Below, in pieces: positions 52,260-60,427 of a stretch of DNA of 64,000 nt. The stretch is from contig CANFKC010000005.1 in NCBI GenBank assembly GCA_947447265.1, positions 106,967 to 170,966 of the forward strand, written 5' to 3'. Both the position numbers and the translations under genes were made by a program. The first letter of the stretch is position 1; each line of letters starts with the position of its first letter. This DNA comes from Chitinophagaceae bacterium. Lineage in GTDB: Bacteria > Bacteroidota > Bacteroidia > Chitinophagales > Chitinophagaceae. The notes beneath the pieces were generated by a model. The model was not told the origin of the DNA. It ran no database searches and worked only from the letters and a program-made list of their open reading frames with translations.

Positions 52260-53174
52260 TTAATTATTTTTCTCGTTGTTTATTTCCGCGCTTCTTACAG
52301 TTACTTCCATACGCAACGGAAAAAGATGTGCATGTCCGAAAATGAGTTGCCCACGTGGCCCTGCTAAGAAGTTTGCAAATCCTGTGCCAAGTCCTGGATA
52401 AGGTTCGCGGCTAACATAATAAAGTTTACGAACAAGCGGGTATTCTTTCAGTGCTATATAAGCTAAATAAGGCTGCAAATATACCTTCATGGTATCGTTA
52501 TATAAAGCAACGACTTTAACATTTTTTACAAAAGCGCCGGTATTGTCTTTATCATTGCTATCGGCTATATCGCCAAGGCCGGCAAAACCAATTGCATTGG
52601 GGTTTTTAATAACATAGTCCATTACTTCTTTGCTGTTCTTGGCAGCATATACATTGCTGCCCAGTTTCTGGCCAGCCAGCAATGAATCATTAATATAGCG
52701 CAGCAGGCTGGATGCCTGATTATCGAACACCACAGTATATTTTTTCTTGTAGCTGCCGGTAAGTATTGCCTTAAGTTGGTCAACGCTCAGCAGGCTGTCT
52801 TCATTTTCATTGCTGATTACCGCTGCAACGGCATCTTTAGCCAGTGGTACCGAGGTTGGGAATATCTGTTTCTGTTCGCAGAGGTCTTTTTCAGCCTTGG
52901 TAAGGTCGCGGGTAACTAATATTATACGTGCCTTATTTTCGAAATAATCTTTGAAACATTCCCCTTCCGGTTTGTAATGGATGTGGATTTTTGCATTCGG
53001 GAAGCTGCTGTCAAAAACACTGAGCTGCGACTCAATAACTGCTTTATAGGTTTCATCAGCTGATACATCTATCTCTCCTGAAGAAAGCGTATCGGTGTGA
53101 GCAGGCTTGTCATCGCACGAAATACCAAGTAGACTAAAAAAAACGAGAAAAACTATAATACCCAGTCCGCGCAT
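52260..53174 (-). CDS. PstS-like periplasmic substrate-binding lipoprotein
   Basis: The 304-residue product has a lipoprotein signal (IIVFLVFFSLLGISC) and the fold pattern of phosphate-binding-type proteins (PBP_like_2). Landmarks are GEIDVSADETYKAVIESQLSVF near the start, RIILVTRDLTKAEKDLCEQK, VPLAKDAVAAVISNENEDSLLSVDQLKAILTGSYKKKYTVVF, IKNPNAIGFAGLGDIAD and PLVRKLYYVSREPYPGLGTGFANFL. The usual phosphate-coordinating residues cannot be confirmed by eye. No permease or ATPase genes of a Pst transporter are adjacent. The downstream partner is the TPR protein, so a role other than classical phosphate uptake is likely. Confidence 0.85.
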   Translation of the reverse strand: MRGLGIIVFLVFFSLLGISCDDKPAHTDTLSSGEIDVSADETYKAVIESQLSVFDSSFPNAKIHIHYKPEGECFKDYFENKARIILVTRDLTKAEKDLCEQKQIFPTSVPLAKDAVAAVISNENEDSLLSVDQLKAILTGSYKKKYTVVFDNQASSLLRYINDSLLAGQKLGSNVYAAKNSKEVMDYVIKNPNAIGFAGLGDIADSNDKDNTGAFVKNVKVVALYNDTMKVYLQPYLAYIALKEYPLVRKLYYVSREPYPGLGTGFANFLAGPRGQLIFGHAHLFPLRMEVTVRSAEINNEKNN

Positions 53175-53279
53175 AAAGACACAATTTTACTGATAATTCA
53201 AAAGATATAAACATTTTTTAAACTAAGTAACAAAAGTTTAACAGGCGATCGCATGACCTAGAGGCGCCTGAAGACGCTG

Positions 53280-53510
53280 TTACCTGCTTTTCAGGTCAAC
53301 AATACCCCTGTATATACGAAAGCCACCATAAAGAAAAAGGAGGCCGCACATAGCATAAGCAACGCCGTTGCCGAGTTCAATAGATGCAAAACGTTTAGTA
53401 TAGGCCATACCAATTCCCAAAACAATATACAGCACACCCATACCGATATCTAATGCTATCCTGAAGTTGCTGTAAGATGCGCTGCGCTCATTATTATTAT
53501 CCTGACTCAT
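53280..53510 (-). CDS. Small two-TM membrane protein
   Basis: From ATG 53510 the product is 76 residues: a polar start (MSQDNNNERSASYSNFRIALD), then helices near residues 19-36 and 49-66 with YTKRFASIELG between. It resembles the small conserved membrane genes found upstream of PstS/TPR pairs in related genomes, but I cannot name a family. The gap to the PstS gene is 105 bases. Confidence 0.6.
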   Translation of the reverse strand: MSQDNNNERSASYSNFRIALDIGMGVLYIVLGIGMAYTKRFASIELGNGVAYAMCGLLFLYGGFRIYRGIVDLKSR

Positions 53511-53620
53511 ACCGGTATTTTGGTGCAAATGTAATTATTTGTATTAATAGAAGCGGAACAACCAATTTTCCATAAAAGCGGCAAAATAACAATTGAGCGG
53601 TCTGTTTCTGTCCTCATATC

Positions 53621-55126
53621 TTAATTATCAATCAGCACCCATGGTTGCAAGGCATCGGCAATTTTACGGTCGTTGCCAAGGCGCGGAACTTTGTTCTGAC
53701 CACCCAGTTTACCTATAGAGCGCATATAGTCGATAAAGCTGTTTTTCTTCATTGGCCTTATCTTCAGCGTCTGTAAAATATTACCGTTCATCAGGTCGTC
53801 GTAATAAATATTTTTCTGCCTGAGGTAGTTATTTACTGTTGCAGCGAATGCGTTAATGTCAGCAGGAACTTCTTCAAATTCTACAAACCATTCATGATAT
53901 GGCTTGCCTTCGGTTACCTGTATTTTAGGTGCAATTGTGAATTCAATAATCCGTGCATTATGCTCGTTGGCGGCATGCATCATAGCATACTCAACCTCTT
54001 CACCAATAACGTGTTCACCAAAAGCCGAGATGAAGTGTTTTACTCTTCCCGTAACTACCAAACGATATGGATTGGTGCTTACAAAACGAACAGTATCGCC
54101 AATGTTATAAGCCCATAAACCCGCATTGGTGCTCACTATCAGGGCATAATTCTCTCCCACTTTTACATCGGCAAGCGAAAGGCGTGTAGGGTTTTCATTT
54201 CCTATTTCACCGGCAGGAATAAACTCATAAAACATACCGGCATTGGTATTCAGCAACAAGCCTTCACCACCCGGAATATCCTGAAAAGCAAAGAAACCTT
54301 CTGAAGCCGGGAACGTTTCAATCATATCAACATGCCCGCCGAGGCTATCCTGCAACTTCGCCTTATAGGGTTCAAAATTTACGCCCCCATGTACTATTAC
54401 CTTAAGTTGCGGGAACAGTTCTGTGATTTTTTTACCTTCATTTCTTTCACTCAGCCAATCGAAGTACATCTGCATCCATGGCGGTATCCCGCTGATCAGC
54501 GTCATATTCTGGTGCATAGTTTCATTCACTATTTTATCCAGTTTTACTTCCCAGTCTTCAATGCAGTTTGTTTCGTATGTTGGCATCTGGTTACCGCGCA
54601 AATAGCGCGGCACAAAATGATTCACAATACCACTTAACCTTCCTGTTGGTATGCCTCCTACTCTTTCCATTTCCGGCGAGCCCGAAAGAAAAATCATTTT
54701 ACCATCTGCAAAATCAGTGTTGCCGGTCTCCGCCATGTAGCATAATAATGCGTTGCGTGCGCCATTAATATGGTTGGGCATGGAAGCCTTGGAAATAGGT
54801 ATGTATTTTACGCCGCTTGTAGTGCCGGAAGTCTTCGCAAAATAAATAGGCTTTCCTTTCCATAACACATTTTGCGTACCATTTTTTATTTGGTCAATGT
54901 AGGGTATAAAAGCTTCATAATCGCGTATCGGCACTGCCTTCTTAAAATCGTTGTAAGTAGCTATCGCGGCAAAGTCATGTTCTTTCCCAAATGCTGTTAC
55001 AGCGGCGGTTTTGAGCAGATACTGCATAGTTGCCTCCTGATCAGCAACGGCCGTCATCATACCCTTTTTTACAGCTGAATGAACGAATGATGCGTAGGGC
55101 TTTGCAAGCAGCGATTTTATTTTCAT
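53621..55126 (-). CDS. GH3-family acyl-adenylate-forming protein
   Basis: The 501 residues fit the GH3 auxin-responsive family, a branch of the ANL adenylating enzymes. Landmarks are YNDFKKAVPIRDYEAFIPYID near the N-terminus, the P-loop-like YFAKTSGTTSGVKYIPIS (TSGTTSG), FLSGSPEM, VIVHGGVNFEPYK, TFPASEGFFAFQD, LIVSTNAGLWAYNIGDTVRFVS and VTGRVKHFISAFGEHVIGEEVEYAM. Plant members conjugate amino acids to hormones; bacterial members are little studied and the acyl substrate is unknown. A single complete gene with no operon partner. Confidence 0.93.
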   Translation of the reverse strand: MKIKSLLAKPYASFVHSAVKKGMMTAVADQEATMQYLLKTAAVTAFGKEHDFAAIATYNDFKKAVPIRDYEAFIPYIDQIKNGTQNVLWKGKPIYFAKTSGTTSGVKYIPISKASMPNHINGARNALLCYMAETGNTDFADGKMIFLSGSPEMERVGGIPTGRLSGIVNHFVPRYLRGNQMPTYETNCIEDWEVKLDKIVNETMHQNMTLISGIPPWMQMYFDWLSERNEGKKITELFPQLKVIVHGGVNFEPYKAKLQDSLGGHVDMIETFPASEGFFAFQDIPGGEGLLLNTNAGMFYEFIPAGEIGNENPTRLSLADVKVGENYALIVSTNAGLWAYNIGDTVRFVSTNPYRLVVTGRVKHFISAFGEHVIGEEVEYAMMHAANEHNARIIEFTIAPKIQVTEGKPYHEWFVEFEEVPADINAFAATVNNYLRQKNIYYDDLMNGNILQTLKIRPMKKNSFIDYMRSIGKLGGQNKVPRLGNDRKIADALQPWVLIDN

Positions 55127-55474
55127 CAGGGGAGATTAATTGAGCTCAAAGGTATCACTAAATAGTAGTGAATTACGCATCACTGTTTCGGGAGATAAAC
55201 TACCGTTCTGCAAGGCAAAAATAATTGCCTGATGCGAGGAGGGCAATGACCAAGATTATGGCCAGATTTATTTTAGAAAAACAATAACATCTTTTGATTG
55301 CTGTAAGCCGGAGATTATTTATTTTTGATTTGTAGCACAGTAATTCAGGTGTAAATTTTATTTTTTTCAGGGCAATAATTTGATAATGAATACCTCGCTC
55401 GGGAAAAAATAAGCAAAATTTATTGTTTGATATAAAAATCTGTATTACCTTTGCGAAAATATTTTAGGTTTATC
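55127..55474. other. Intergenic region before rplU
   Basis: About 350 bases between the divergent GH3 and rplU genes. Apart from the rplU promoter at 55423-55453, it is A/T-rich with no repeat, hairpin or frame that I trust. Confidence 0.6.
55423..55453 (+). promoter_or_regulatory. Promoter of the rplU-rpmA operon
   Basis: TTG (55423-55425), 20-base spacer, TACCTTTG (55446-55453), an excellent Bacteroidota promoter. The ATG is 21 bases after the -7 box. Confidence 0.75.
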
Positions 55475-55774
55475 ATGTTTGTAATAGTAAATATTGCGGG
55501 TCAACAATTCAAGGTTAAGCAGAATGACGAGTTGTTTGTACACCGCCTTGAAGGTAATGCTGGGGACAAAGTTGAGTTTTCAGATATTTTGATGGTTAGC
55601 AACGGAGGTAACATCACATTTGCGAATTCTGTTTCAAAAGTTCATGCGGAAATCATTGATCATTTGAAAGGCGATAAAGTTATCGTATTTAAGAAAAAGC
55701 GCCGTAAAGGATATATGAAAAAGAATGGCCACCGCCAGTCTTTGACAAAGATCAAAATAAACGAAATAGCTTAA
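55475..55774 (+). CDS. rplU: 50S ribosomal protein L21
   Basis: L21 binds 23S rRNA in the large subunit. From ATG 55475 the product is 99 residues, the usual size: VIVNIAGQQFKVKQNDELFVHRLEG, VEFSDILMVSNGG, and the C-terminal KKKRRKGYMKKNGHRQSLTKIKI, which carries the family's KRR-GHRQ-T-IKI motif. The frame is open to 55451, but the promoter -7 box covers that area, so the ATG at 55475 is the start. It is followed by rpmA after 44 bases, the standard arrangement. Confidence 0.97.
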   Translation: MFVIVNIAGQQFKVKQNDELFVHRLEGNAGDKVEFSDILMVSNGGNITFANSVSKVHAEIIDHLKGDKVIVFKKKRRKGYMKKNGHRQSLTKIKINEIA

Positions 55775-55818
55775 TTGACATCCCTCATTTAATAACTAAT
55801 AAAGAGTAAGTACAAGAA

Positions 55819-56088
55819 ATGGCACATAAAAAAGGTGAAGGTAGTGTAAGAAACGGACGCGACTCACAAAGTAAAAGATTAGGAGTTAAAATTTTTGGCG
55901 GACAGCCTGCAATTAATGGCAACATTATCCTTCGCCAGAGGGGTACTGTTTACCATCCTGGTACTAACGTAGGTCTTGGTAAAGATTTTACCATTTTCGC
56001 ACTTACTGACGGTATGGTTGAATTTCGCAAAACTCGCAACAAAACATTAGTTTCTGTAAAGAAAGTTAACGAAATCGCTACGGCCTAA
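55819..56088 (+). CDS. rpmA: 50S ribosomal protein L27
   Basis: L27 lies near the peptidyl transferase centre. The 89 residues are [21 protein letters not shown], then [40 protein letters not shown] and [14 protein letters not shown]. The start directly gives MAHKKGEGS without the cleavable N-terminal extension found in Firmicutes. It is cotranscribed with rplU; the H1-like gene follows after 56 bases. Confidence 0.98.
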   Translation: MAHKKGEGSVRNGRDSQSKRLGVKIFGGQPAINGNIILRQRGTVYHPGTNVGLGKDFTIFALTDGMVEFRKTRNKTLVSVKKVNEIATA

Positions 56089-56144
56089 CCCCCTGATGCG
56101 ATTTTGCCATAAAGATTTTTGTTTAACCCTTAAATTCACAAGTT

Positions 56145-56534
56145 ATGGCAACAGCAAAGAAGGCAGCAGCACCAGCAAAGAAAGCGGCAGCTCCTGCAAA
56201 GAAAGCAGCTCCTGCGAAAGCAGCAGCACCAGCAAAAAAAGCGGCAGCACCTGCTAAGAAAGCAGTTGCTCCGGCAAAAAAAGCGGCTCCGGCCGCAAAA
56301 GCGGCAGCACCTGCTAAGAAAGCAGCTGCTCCTGCAAAAAAAGCAGCTCCTGCTAAAGCAGCAGCGCCAGCAAAAGCGGCGGCTCCAGCTAAGAAAGCAG
56401 CTCCTGCTAAAAAAGCGGCAGCACCTGCTAAGAAAGCAGCTGCTCCTGCAAAAAAAGCAGCAGCGCCTAAAGCGGCAGCTCCTGCTAAAAAGAATGCTGG
56501 CCCTGTTAAGAAGGCAGCCGCTAAGAAAAAATAA
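56145..56534 (+). CDS. Histone H1-like Lys/Ala/Pro-rich protein
   Basis: The 129 residues are almost entirely Ala, Lys and Pro in repeats of the type AAPAKKAAAPAKK, ending KKAAAKKK. That composition matches the AlgP/H1-like nucleoid proteins, whose lysine-rich tails bind DNA or RNA non-specifically. The gene follows rpmA in the same direction and is closed by a terminator. The coding DNA contains a 51-base perfect direct repeat (56297-56347 and 56411-56461), so the length is probably variable between strains. No globular domain is present. Confidence 0.85.
   Translation: MATAKKAAAPAKKAAAPAKKAAPAKAAAPAKKAAAPAKKAVAPAKKAAPAAKAAAPAKKAAAPAKKAAPAKAAAPAKAAAPAKKAAPAKKAAAPAKKAAAPAKKAAAPKAAAPAKKNAGPVKKAAAKKK
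56297..56461 (+). repeat. 51-bp perfect direct repeats within the H1-like gene
   Basis: The 51 bases at 56297-56347 recur at 56411-56461, a period of 114 bases (38 codons). Both copies encode the same AKA/AKK tract, so unequal recombination would change the protein length in frame. Confidence 0.85.
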
Positions 56535-56844
56535 TTACCTTTTTCTAGCGAAATTAAAAAATGAGAGACTGTTTATTACAGTCTCTTTTTTTTATGTCTT
56601 GCAAGGAGGATATTTCCCCGGTTTGACGATGGATTAACATTCAAAAGTGCGCTTAATTCCGCCAACTTCGAGTACCCTCTGCGTGCTTCCAGTTGAAATC
56701 CTAATGCTAAAATTTACTGGCTAAGTGGTATAATGCAATTAGGGAATAGGTACCCCCTTAACGGATAAAATATAGGAAGGAGCGCAATGCTATTACCTGA
56801 AAGGCTACCGGCCTGAGGATTGCTACTAGGAACGTACATAAAAG
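56535..56844. other. Intergenic region with terminator, otherwise empty
   Basis: 310 bases between the convergent H1-like and polytopic membrane protein genes. It holds the terminator at 56564-56586; the rest shows no frame, repeat or hairpin. Confidence 0.7.
56564..56586 (+). terminator. Rho-independent terminator of the rplU-rpmA-H1 unit
   Basis: AGAGACTG-TTTATTA-CAGTCTCT is a perfect eight-base stem with a seven-base loop and eight T. Confidence 0.92.
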
Positions 56845-58530
56845 TTAATACTGGTCTACATTACGTTTATTCCAGTCTACTATTTTCCAGTTGCCATTTA
56901 CCTCATACATAAGCTGGTAGCCCGCGGCTGGGTGTTTTAAAATAAGATCGTAACAGTGCCCTGCATCGGTAATAATAAGTTTGTAGGCTTCATTTTCATA
57001 GCTATTTGCACCGAGATATTTATACCACCACCAGCCACCCCACTGGTTAAGGGTAACGGTTACTGTGCTGTCGCTTGTCACCCGCACATGTGCACCATCT
57101 TCAAGCGTATTAAGGTTGTACGAAACAACATCATAAACCGTATTCGTAATTTTCGGTTCGTTGTATAGATCATACATCATCTTCCATACACTGTTGGGCT
57201 GCGACCCCAGCATTAATATACCGTTCATGTTTTCGGGTGGGTTAAGCAGTAGTATAGTTTTACCTGGCGGCAATGAAACAGGTTGAACCAGCCGCTTAAC
57301 CAGGTAGGCCGATTTCTTCCAGTAATTGTTGGTAACGGTCAGGCAGTACATATTGCATAAGCTGTAAACCGCAAATAATACCACACTTACACGGCGTAGT
57401 CTTTTGTGCGAAAACACTATTGCCAGCAACAGGAAAATAAAAGGCTGCATGAAGTAAGTATAGCGGTCGAACCCCACAAGCTGAATTGTTGGTATTGGGA
57501 AAGGCGTAGCGATAAGCACCATGGCGAGCATCCATATCAGGAAAAGACCAGCAGCTTTCCATTTTAAGCTCGTCTGCTTAAAGAAAAAAACAAGGTAGGC
57601 ACAAACGGCCAACAACGACAAATAAACTACCGATAGCAATGCTTTGTGCTCGCATAGCCTGTAAACGGCCTGGCGTATATCATTACTAAAATACCGGCCC
57701 ATGAATATTACATGGTATAGCAACTTGGGCATCTTGCACAAAAAATCTATACTCAGAAGGTCATGCGGAGGAGCTACGTGTGCCACCAGCAGGTTTATTA
57801 CATAATGCAGTACAGCCACATGGGCAAAATACAAGAGCAGTTGCGGCACAAAAAAGTAGAGTACAGTTTTGCGCAATATTGCTTTATCGTAGCCAATTAC
57901 CAACCTATAATACAGCGCCAGCGATAGCGTAAACCATGGCGTGAAATAAAACACTTCCAGCGAATAGGTAGAGCAGCCATACAGGATGGCAGCCCACCAT
58001 ATATAGCTCCGCTTTTGGGTGTAATGATATTGCTGTACCCACCGCAAAATAAGCAGTACAATAAGAAAACCCTGCAAATAGTGATAGCAAGACTCATGCA
58101 CGACTACTTCAGTATTTAACGGGCAAACGGCAAATAAAAACGATGCTGCAAATGCTATACCTACAGCCTTATCAACTTTTGAATCAGCAAGGATATTTTT
58201 GGCCAAAGTAAAAACCAGCAGGCAGTTAACGGCATGCAGGCTTACCTGCAAAAAGTGCCACAGCAATGGGTTGTAGCCGATTACTTTGTAAATGCCATAA
58301 GTTACTAATTGGGTAAACTGGTAGAGGCTCAGAGAATCGGGGCGGTTAATGAAATCCCAGAACGGGGCATACCGGATGGTATATAACCAACCGGTAAAAT
58401 CGCCTACCTCACCAGCTTTGGCAGCCGGCAGGTAAAGTATAAACACAGTTGCCCAGAGCGTAAGGAATACGTACCAGTTGTTTTTGAGCAAGTTGCCTAC
58501 AGAAAATTTATCCGGTAGCGATGTATTCAT
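56845..58530 (-). CDS. Polytopic membrane protein, possible glycosyltransferase
   Basis: The 561 residues have about ten hydrophobic helices. The first loop contains AGEVGDFTGWLYTIRYAPFWDF with an acidic GDF, and later loops include AHVAPPHDLLSIDF and FGLDRYTYFMQPFIF-type residues (VGFDRYTYFMQPFIFLLL). The helix count and early acidic loop resemble GT-C glycosyltransferases such as the PMT or ArnT groups, but no clear catalytic DD is seen. The soluble C-terminus of about 120 residues (VYDVVSYNLNTLEDGAHVRVTSDSTVTVTL) is beta-rich and probably periplasmic. Function is uncertain. Confidence 0.7.
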   Translation of the reverse strand: MNTSLPDKFSVGNLLKNNWYVFLTLWATVFILYLPAAKAGEVGDFTGWLYTIRYAPFWDFINRPDSLSLYQFTQLVTYGIYKVIGYNPLLWHFLQVSLHAVNCLLVFTLAKNILADSKVDKAVGIAFAASFLFAVCPLNTEVVVHESCYHYLQGFLIVLLILRWVQQYHYTQKRSYIWWAAILYGCSTYSLEVFYFTPWFTLSLALYYRLVIGYDKAILRKTVLYFFVPQLLLYFAHVAVLHYVINLLVAHVAPPHDLLSIDFLCKMPKLLYHVIFMGRYFSNDIRQAVYRLCEHKALLSVVYLSLLAVCAYLVFFFKQTSLKWKAAGLFLIWMLAMVLIATPFPIPTIQLVGFDRYTYFMQPFIFLLLAIVFSHKRLRRVSVVLFAVYSLCNMYCLTVTNNYWKKSAYLVKRLVQPVSLPPGKTILLLNPPENMNGILMLGSQPNSVWKMMYDLYNEPKITNTVYDVVSYNLNTLEDGAHVRVTSDSTVTVTLNQWGGWWWYKYLGANSYENEAYKLIITDAGHCYDLILKHPAAGYQLMYEVNGNWKIVDWNKRNVDQY

Positions 58531-58658
58531 AATTCGTTTGCGATAGCGCTTTTATGGAGGCCTATACCAGTACTTCCTGTATTGTCCATCATTGCAGCGC
58601 TTAAAAATTAAAGGTAACTTTTTGTTTTATTATGTCCTTATAAAGCGGCACAAGAGGC

Positions 58659-60089
58659 TTACTTAAAAAGCGCGGCCATGGTCACTTCGCTCTGCACCAG
58701 GCCAGCATACTGAGCCTTATTTTTTACACCATGGGTCGTTATCATGGTCAGGAATAGTGTTTTGCGTGTTTTTGTATGATCGCGAAATGTGCTGATTTTG
58801 TGTTGCAGTTCAGCAGCATAACCTTTTGTCAATTCAAATTCCCCAATCGAAAACTTCATTTCGCATATATTAATGCAACGGTCCTGCCGGTCTATAAGCA
58901 TATCAATCTGCACACCCTGTTCATTTTCTTTAGGGTGGTGCCGCCACGCTGATGTTTCTGTGTGCACGCTCTCTATGCCCAGCGCCCTTTTTATCTGTAC
59001 TTCATGCTTCATGCAAATACTTTCAAATGCGCTTCCGCTCCAGCTTTTCCAGGATTGCCCGGCAGAAAACTTCAGCCAGCTGCCGGCACCTGCTTGCCTG
59101 CTCCCCTCAATAAATTTTATATAGAAGTTCGAATATTCATCCGCCAGTTTATAAACACTATCCTTAGCCTTCTTGCCAAAAGGTATATAGGGCGTTATAA
59201 AACCTGATTCCGTCAATTCGTCTAATACCTGGGTGGTGCCGCCACCTGAAGTAAGTTTACACGCGGTAATGATCTCGCCCCTGGTCATGCCAATGCCTTT
59301 TTTAGCCAGCGCACGCACTACATCAATATGATAAGCCGGATTATCGAAAAGTGAATGGAATAGGTTTTTAAACTCATCGTACAACAGGCCATCCTTTGTG
59401 AAGCAGGCCCTGTCTATTGCCTGCATAGCGCTTTCACCTGTTTTAACTTCTTTAAGGTATTGCGGAATGCCGCCCATAGCCATATATAGCTGCAATACCT
59501 GGTATTGGTCAAGGTTTATTTTCCGGGCCGCGAAAAAAGCCGCTGTTTCACTAAGTGTAAAGGGCTGTAACCGAATGCGATGTGTAAGCCTGTTATGCAG
59601 GCCACCCCGGTTATTAATTACCTTTTGTATCATCCATGCGGCAGCAGAACCACAAATAATAACAACAAGATTAGGTTGGCGCGATGCCCACATATTCCAA
59701 AAATTCTCAAAGGCCTGCATGAATCCGGAACGAGGAGTAGACAGCCATGGAAACTCATCAATAAATATTACAGTGCGCTTCTTTTTTACTATTGGTGCGA
59801 GGTGGGTTTGCAGCATGGCAAAAGCGCTGAACCAGCTTACGGGTGTAGCTAACGGCAAACTACCGCTGGCTTTGGAAAGTGCTGCGCTAAAATTTTCGAG
59901 TTGCTGCTCACGGGTTGCACTGTGTACACCAGATAGTTCAAAGGCCATTTGCCTTTGAAAATAGGTGCGTATCAGGTACGTTTTACCTACCCTTCGCCTG
60001 CCGTAAACTGCTACCAGCTCAGCTTCTCCCGAATTTTCAATTTGCGAAAGAAGTTGCTTTTCCACCTCCCTGCCTACAATGTCATCCAT
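58659..60089 (-). CDS. AAA ATPase with C-terminal PD-(D/E)XK-like domain (ATPase_2/DUF234 type)
   Basis: From ATG 60089 the product is 476 residues. The N-terminal ATPase starts DDIVGREVEKQLLSQIEN and has Walker A YGRRRVGKT at 29-37, Walker B VIFIDEFPWLS, and a sensor-like VVIICGSAAAWM. A winged-helix region follows (MTRGEIITACKLTSGGGTTQVLDELTESGFI). The C-terminal DUF234-type domain has GSAFESICMKHEVQIKRAL and the nuclease-type residues D396 (GVQIDMLID), E410 and K412 (NICEMKFS). The family is widespread in Archaea and Bacteroidota and its biological role is unknown. An upstream 55-codon extension is excluded, because it is the repeat array read as protein. The array in its promoter suggests self-regulation or self-recognition. 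Confidence 0.85.
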   Translation of the reverse strand: MDDIVGREVEKQLLSQIENSGEAELVAVYGRRRVGKTYLIRTYFQRQMAFELSGVHSATREQQLENFSAALSKASGSLPLATPVSWFSAFAMLQTHLAPIVKKKRTVIFIDEFPWLSTPRSGFMQAFENFWNMWASRQPNLVVIICGSAAAWMIQKVINNRGGLHNRLTHRIRLQPFTLSETAAFFAARKINLDQYQVLQLYMAMGGIPQYLKEVKTGESAMQAIDRACFTKDGLLYDEFKNLFHSLFDNPAYHIDVVRALAKKGIGMTRGEIITACKLTSGGGTTQVLDELTESGFITPYIPFGKKAKDSVYKLADEYSNFYIKFIEGSRQAGAGSWLKFSAGQSWKSWSGSAFESICMKHEVQIKRALGIESVHTETSAWRHHPKENEQGVQIDMLIDRQDRCINICEMKFSIGEFELTKGYAAELQHKISTFRDHTKTRKTLFLTMITTHGVKNKAQYAGLVQSEVTMAALFK

Positions 60090-60105
60090 AAAAATATTCT
60101 TATAG

Positions 60106-60225
60106 CTCGCCAAAAGTACTATAAAAAGGTGACATTTGGCGAAGTAAAAGAAATTATAACTCGCCAAAAGTGGGTAAAAAAGTATAGATTTGGCGAAGTA
60201 TAGCGAATGACAACTTGCCAAAAAT
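60106..60225. repeat. Alternating CGCCAAA/TTTGGCG array with 54-bp period
   Basis: Five sites lie between the yidC and AAA genes: CTCGCCAAAAGT at 60106 and 60160, ATTTGGCGAAGT at 60134 and 60188, and CTTGCCAAAAAT at 60214. Neighbouring sites are inverted relative to each other, with start-to-start spacing 28, 26, 28 and 26. The full 54-base unit is repeated twice (60106-60159, 60160-60213) with a third, weaker, partial copy. It ends 17 bases before the AAA gene start on the minus strand. Confidence 0.85.
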
Positions 60226-60397
60226 GGTGAATTACGACTGGTTTTAAGCAGCATGTAAAAGATTATACAACTTCATATTATGCTGCGGTTCTATCCCAGG
60301 TAATCCATAACTCACTCATTGGCAACACTATTTTCTTTTATTTGTGATAGATATATTAAATTAACGGCTTAAATATGCCTTATCTCTTATAAATGCG

Positions 60398-60405
60398 TAC
60401 CTTTG
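60398..60405 (+). promoter_or_regulatory. Candidate -7 box of yidC
   Basis: TACCTTTG, identical to the rplU -7 box, ends 22 bases before the yidC ATG. No TTG is seen at the right distance. Confidence 0.45.
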
Positions 60406-60427
60406 CGCCCTTATTTTCAAGTTCTTC

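Noticed and set aside
60106..60225. CRISPR array
   Set aside because: Repeats are only 12 bases, alternate in orientation and the spacers are partly similar; there are no cas genes.
60090..60254. 55-codon N-terminal extension of the AAA ATPase (repeated LAS/YFAK pattern)
   Set aside because: It is the 54-bp DNA repeat array read in frame; the unit length is a multiple of three and the usual family start (DDIVGRE) lies at 60089.
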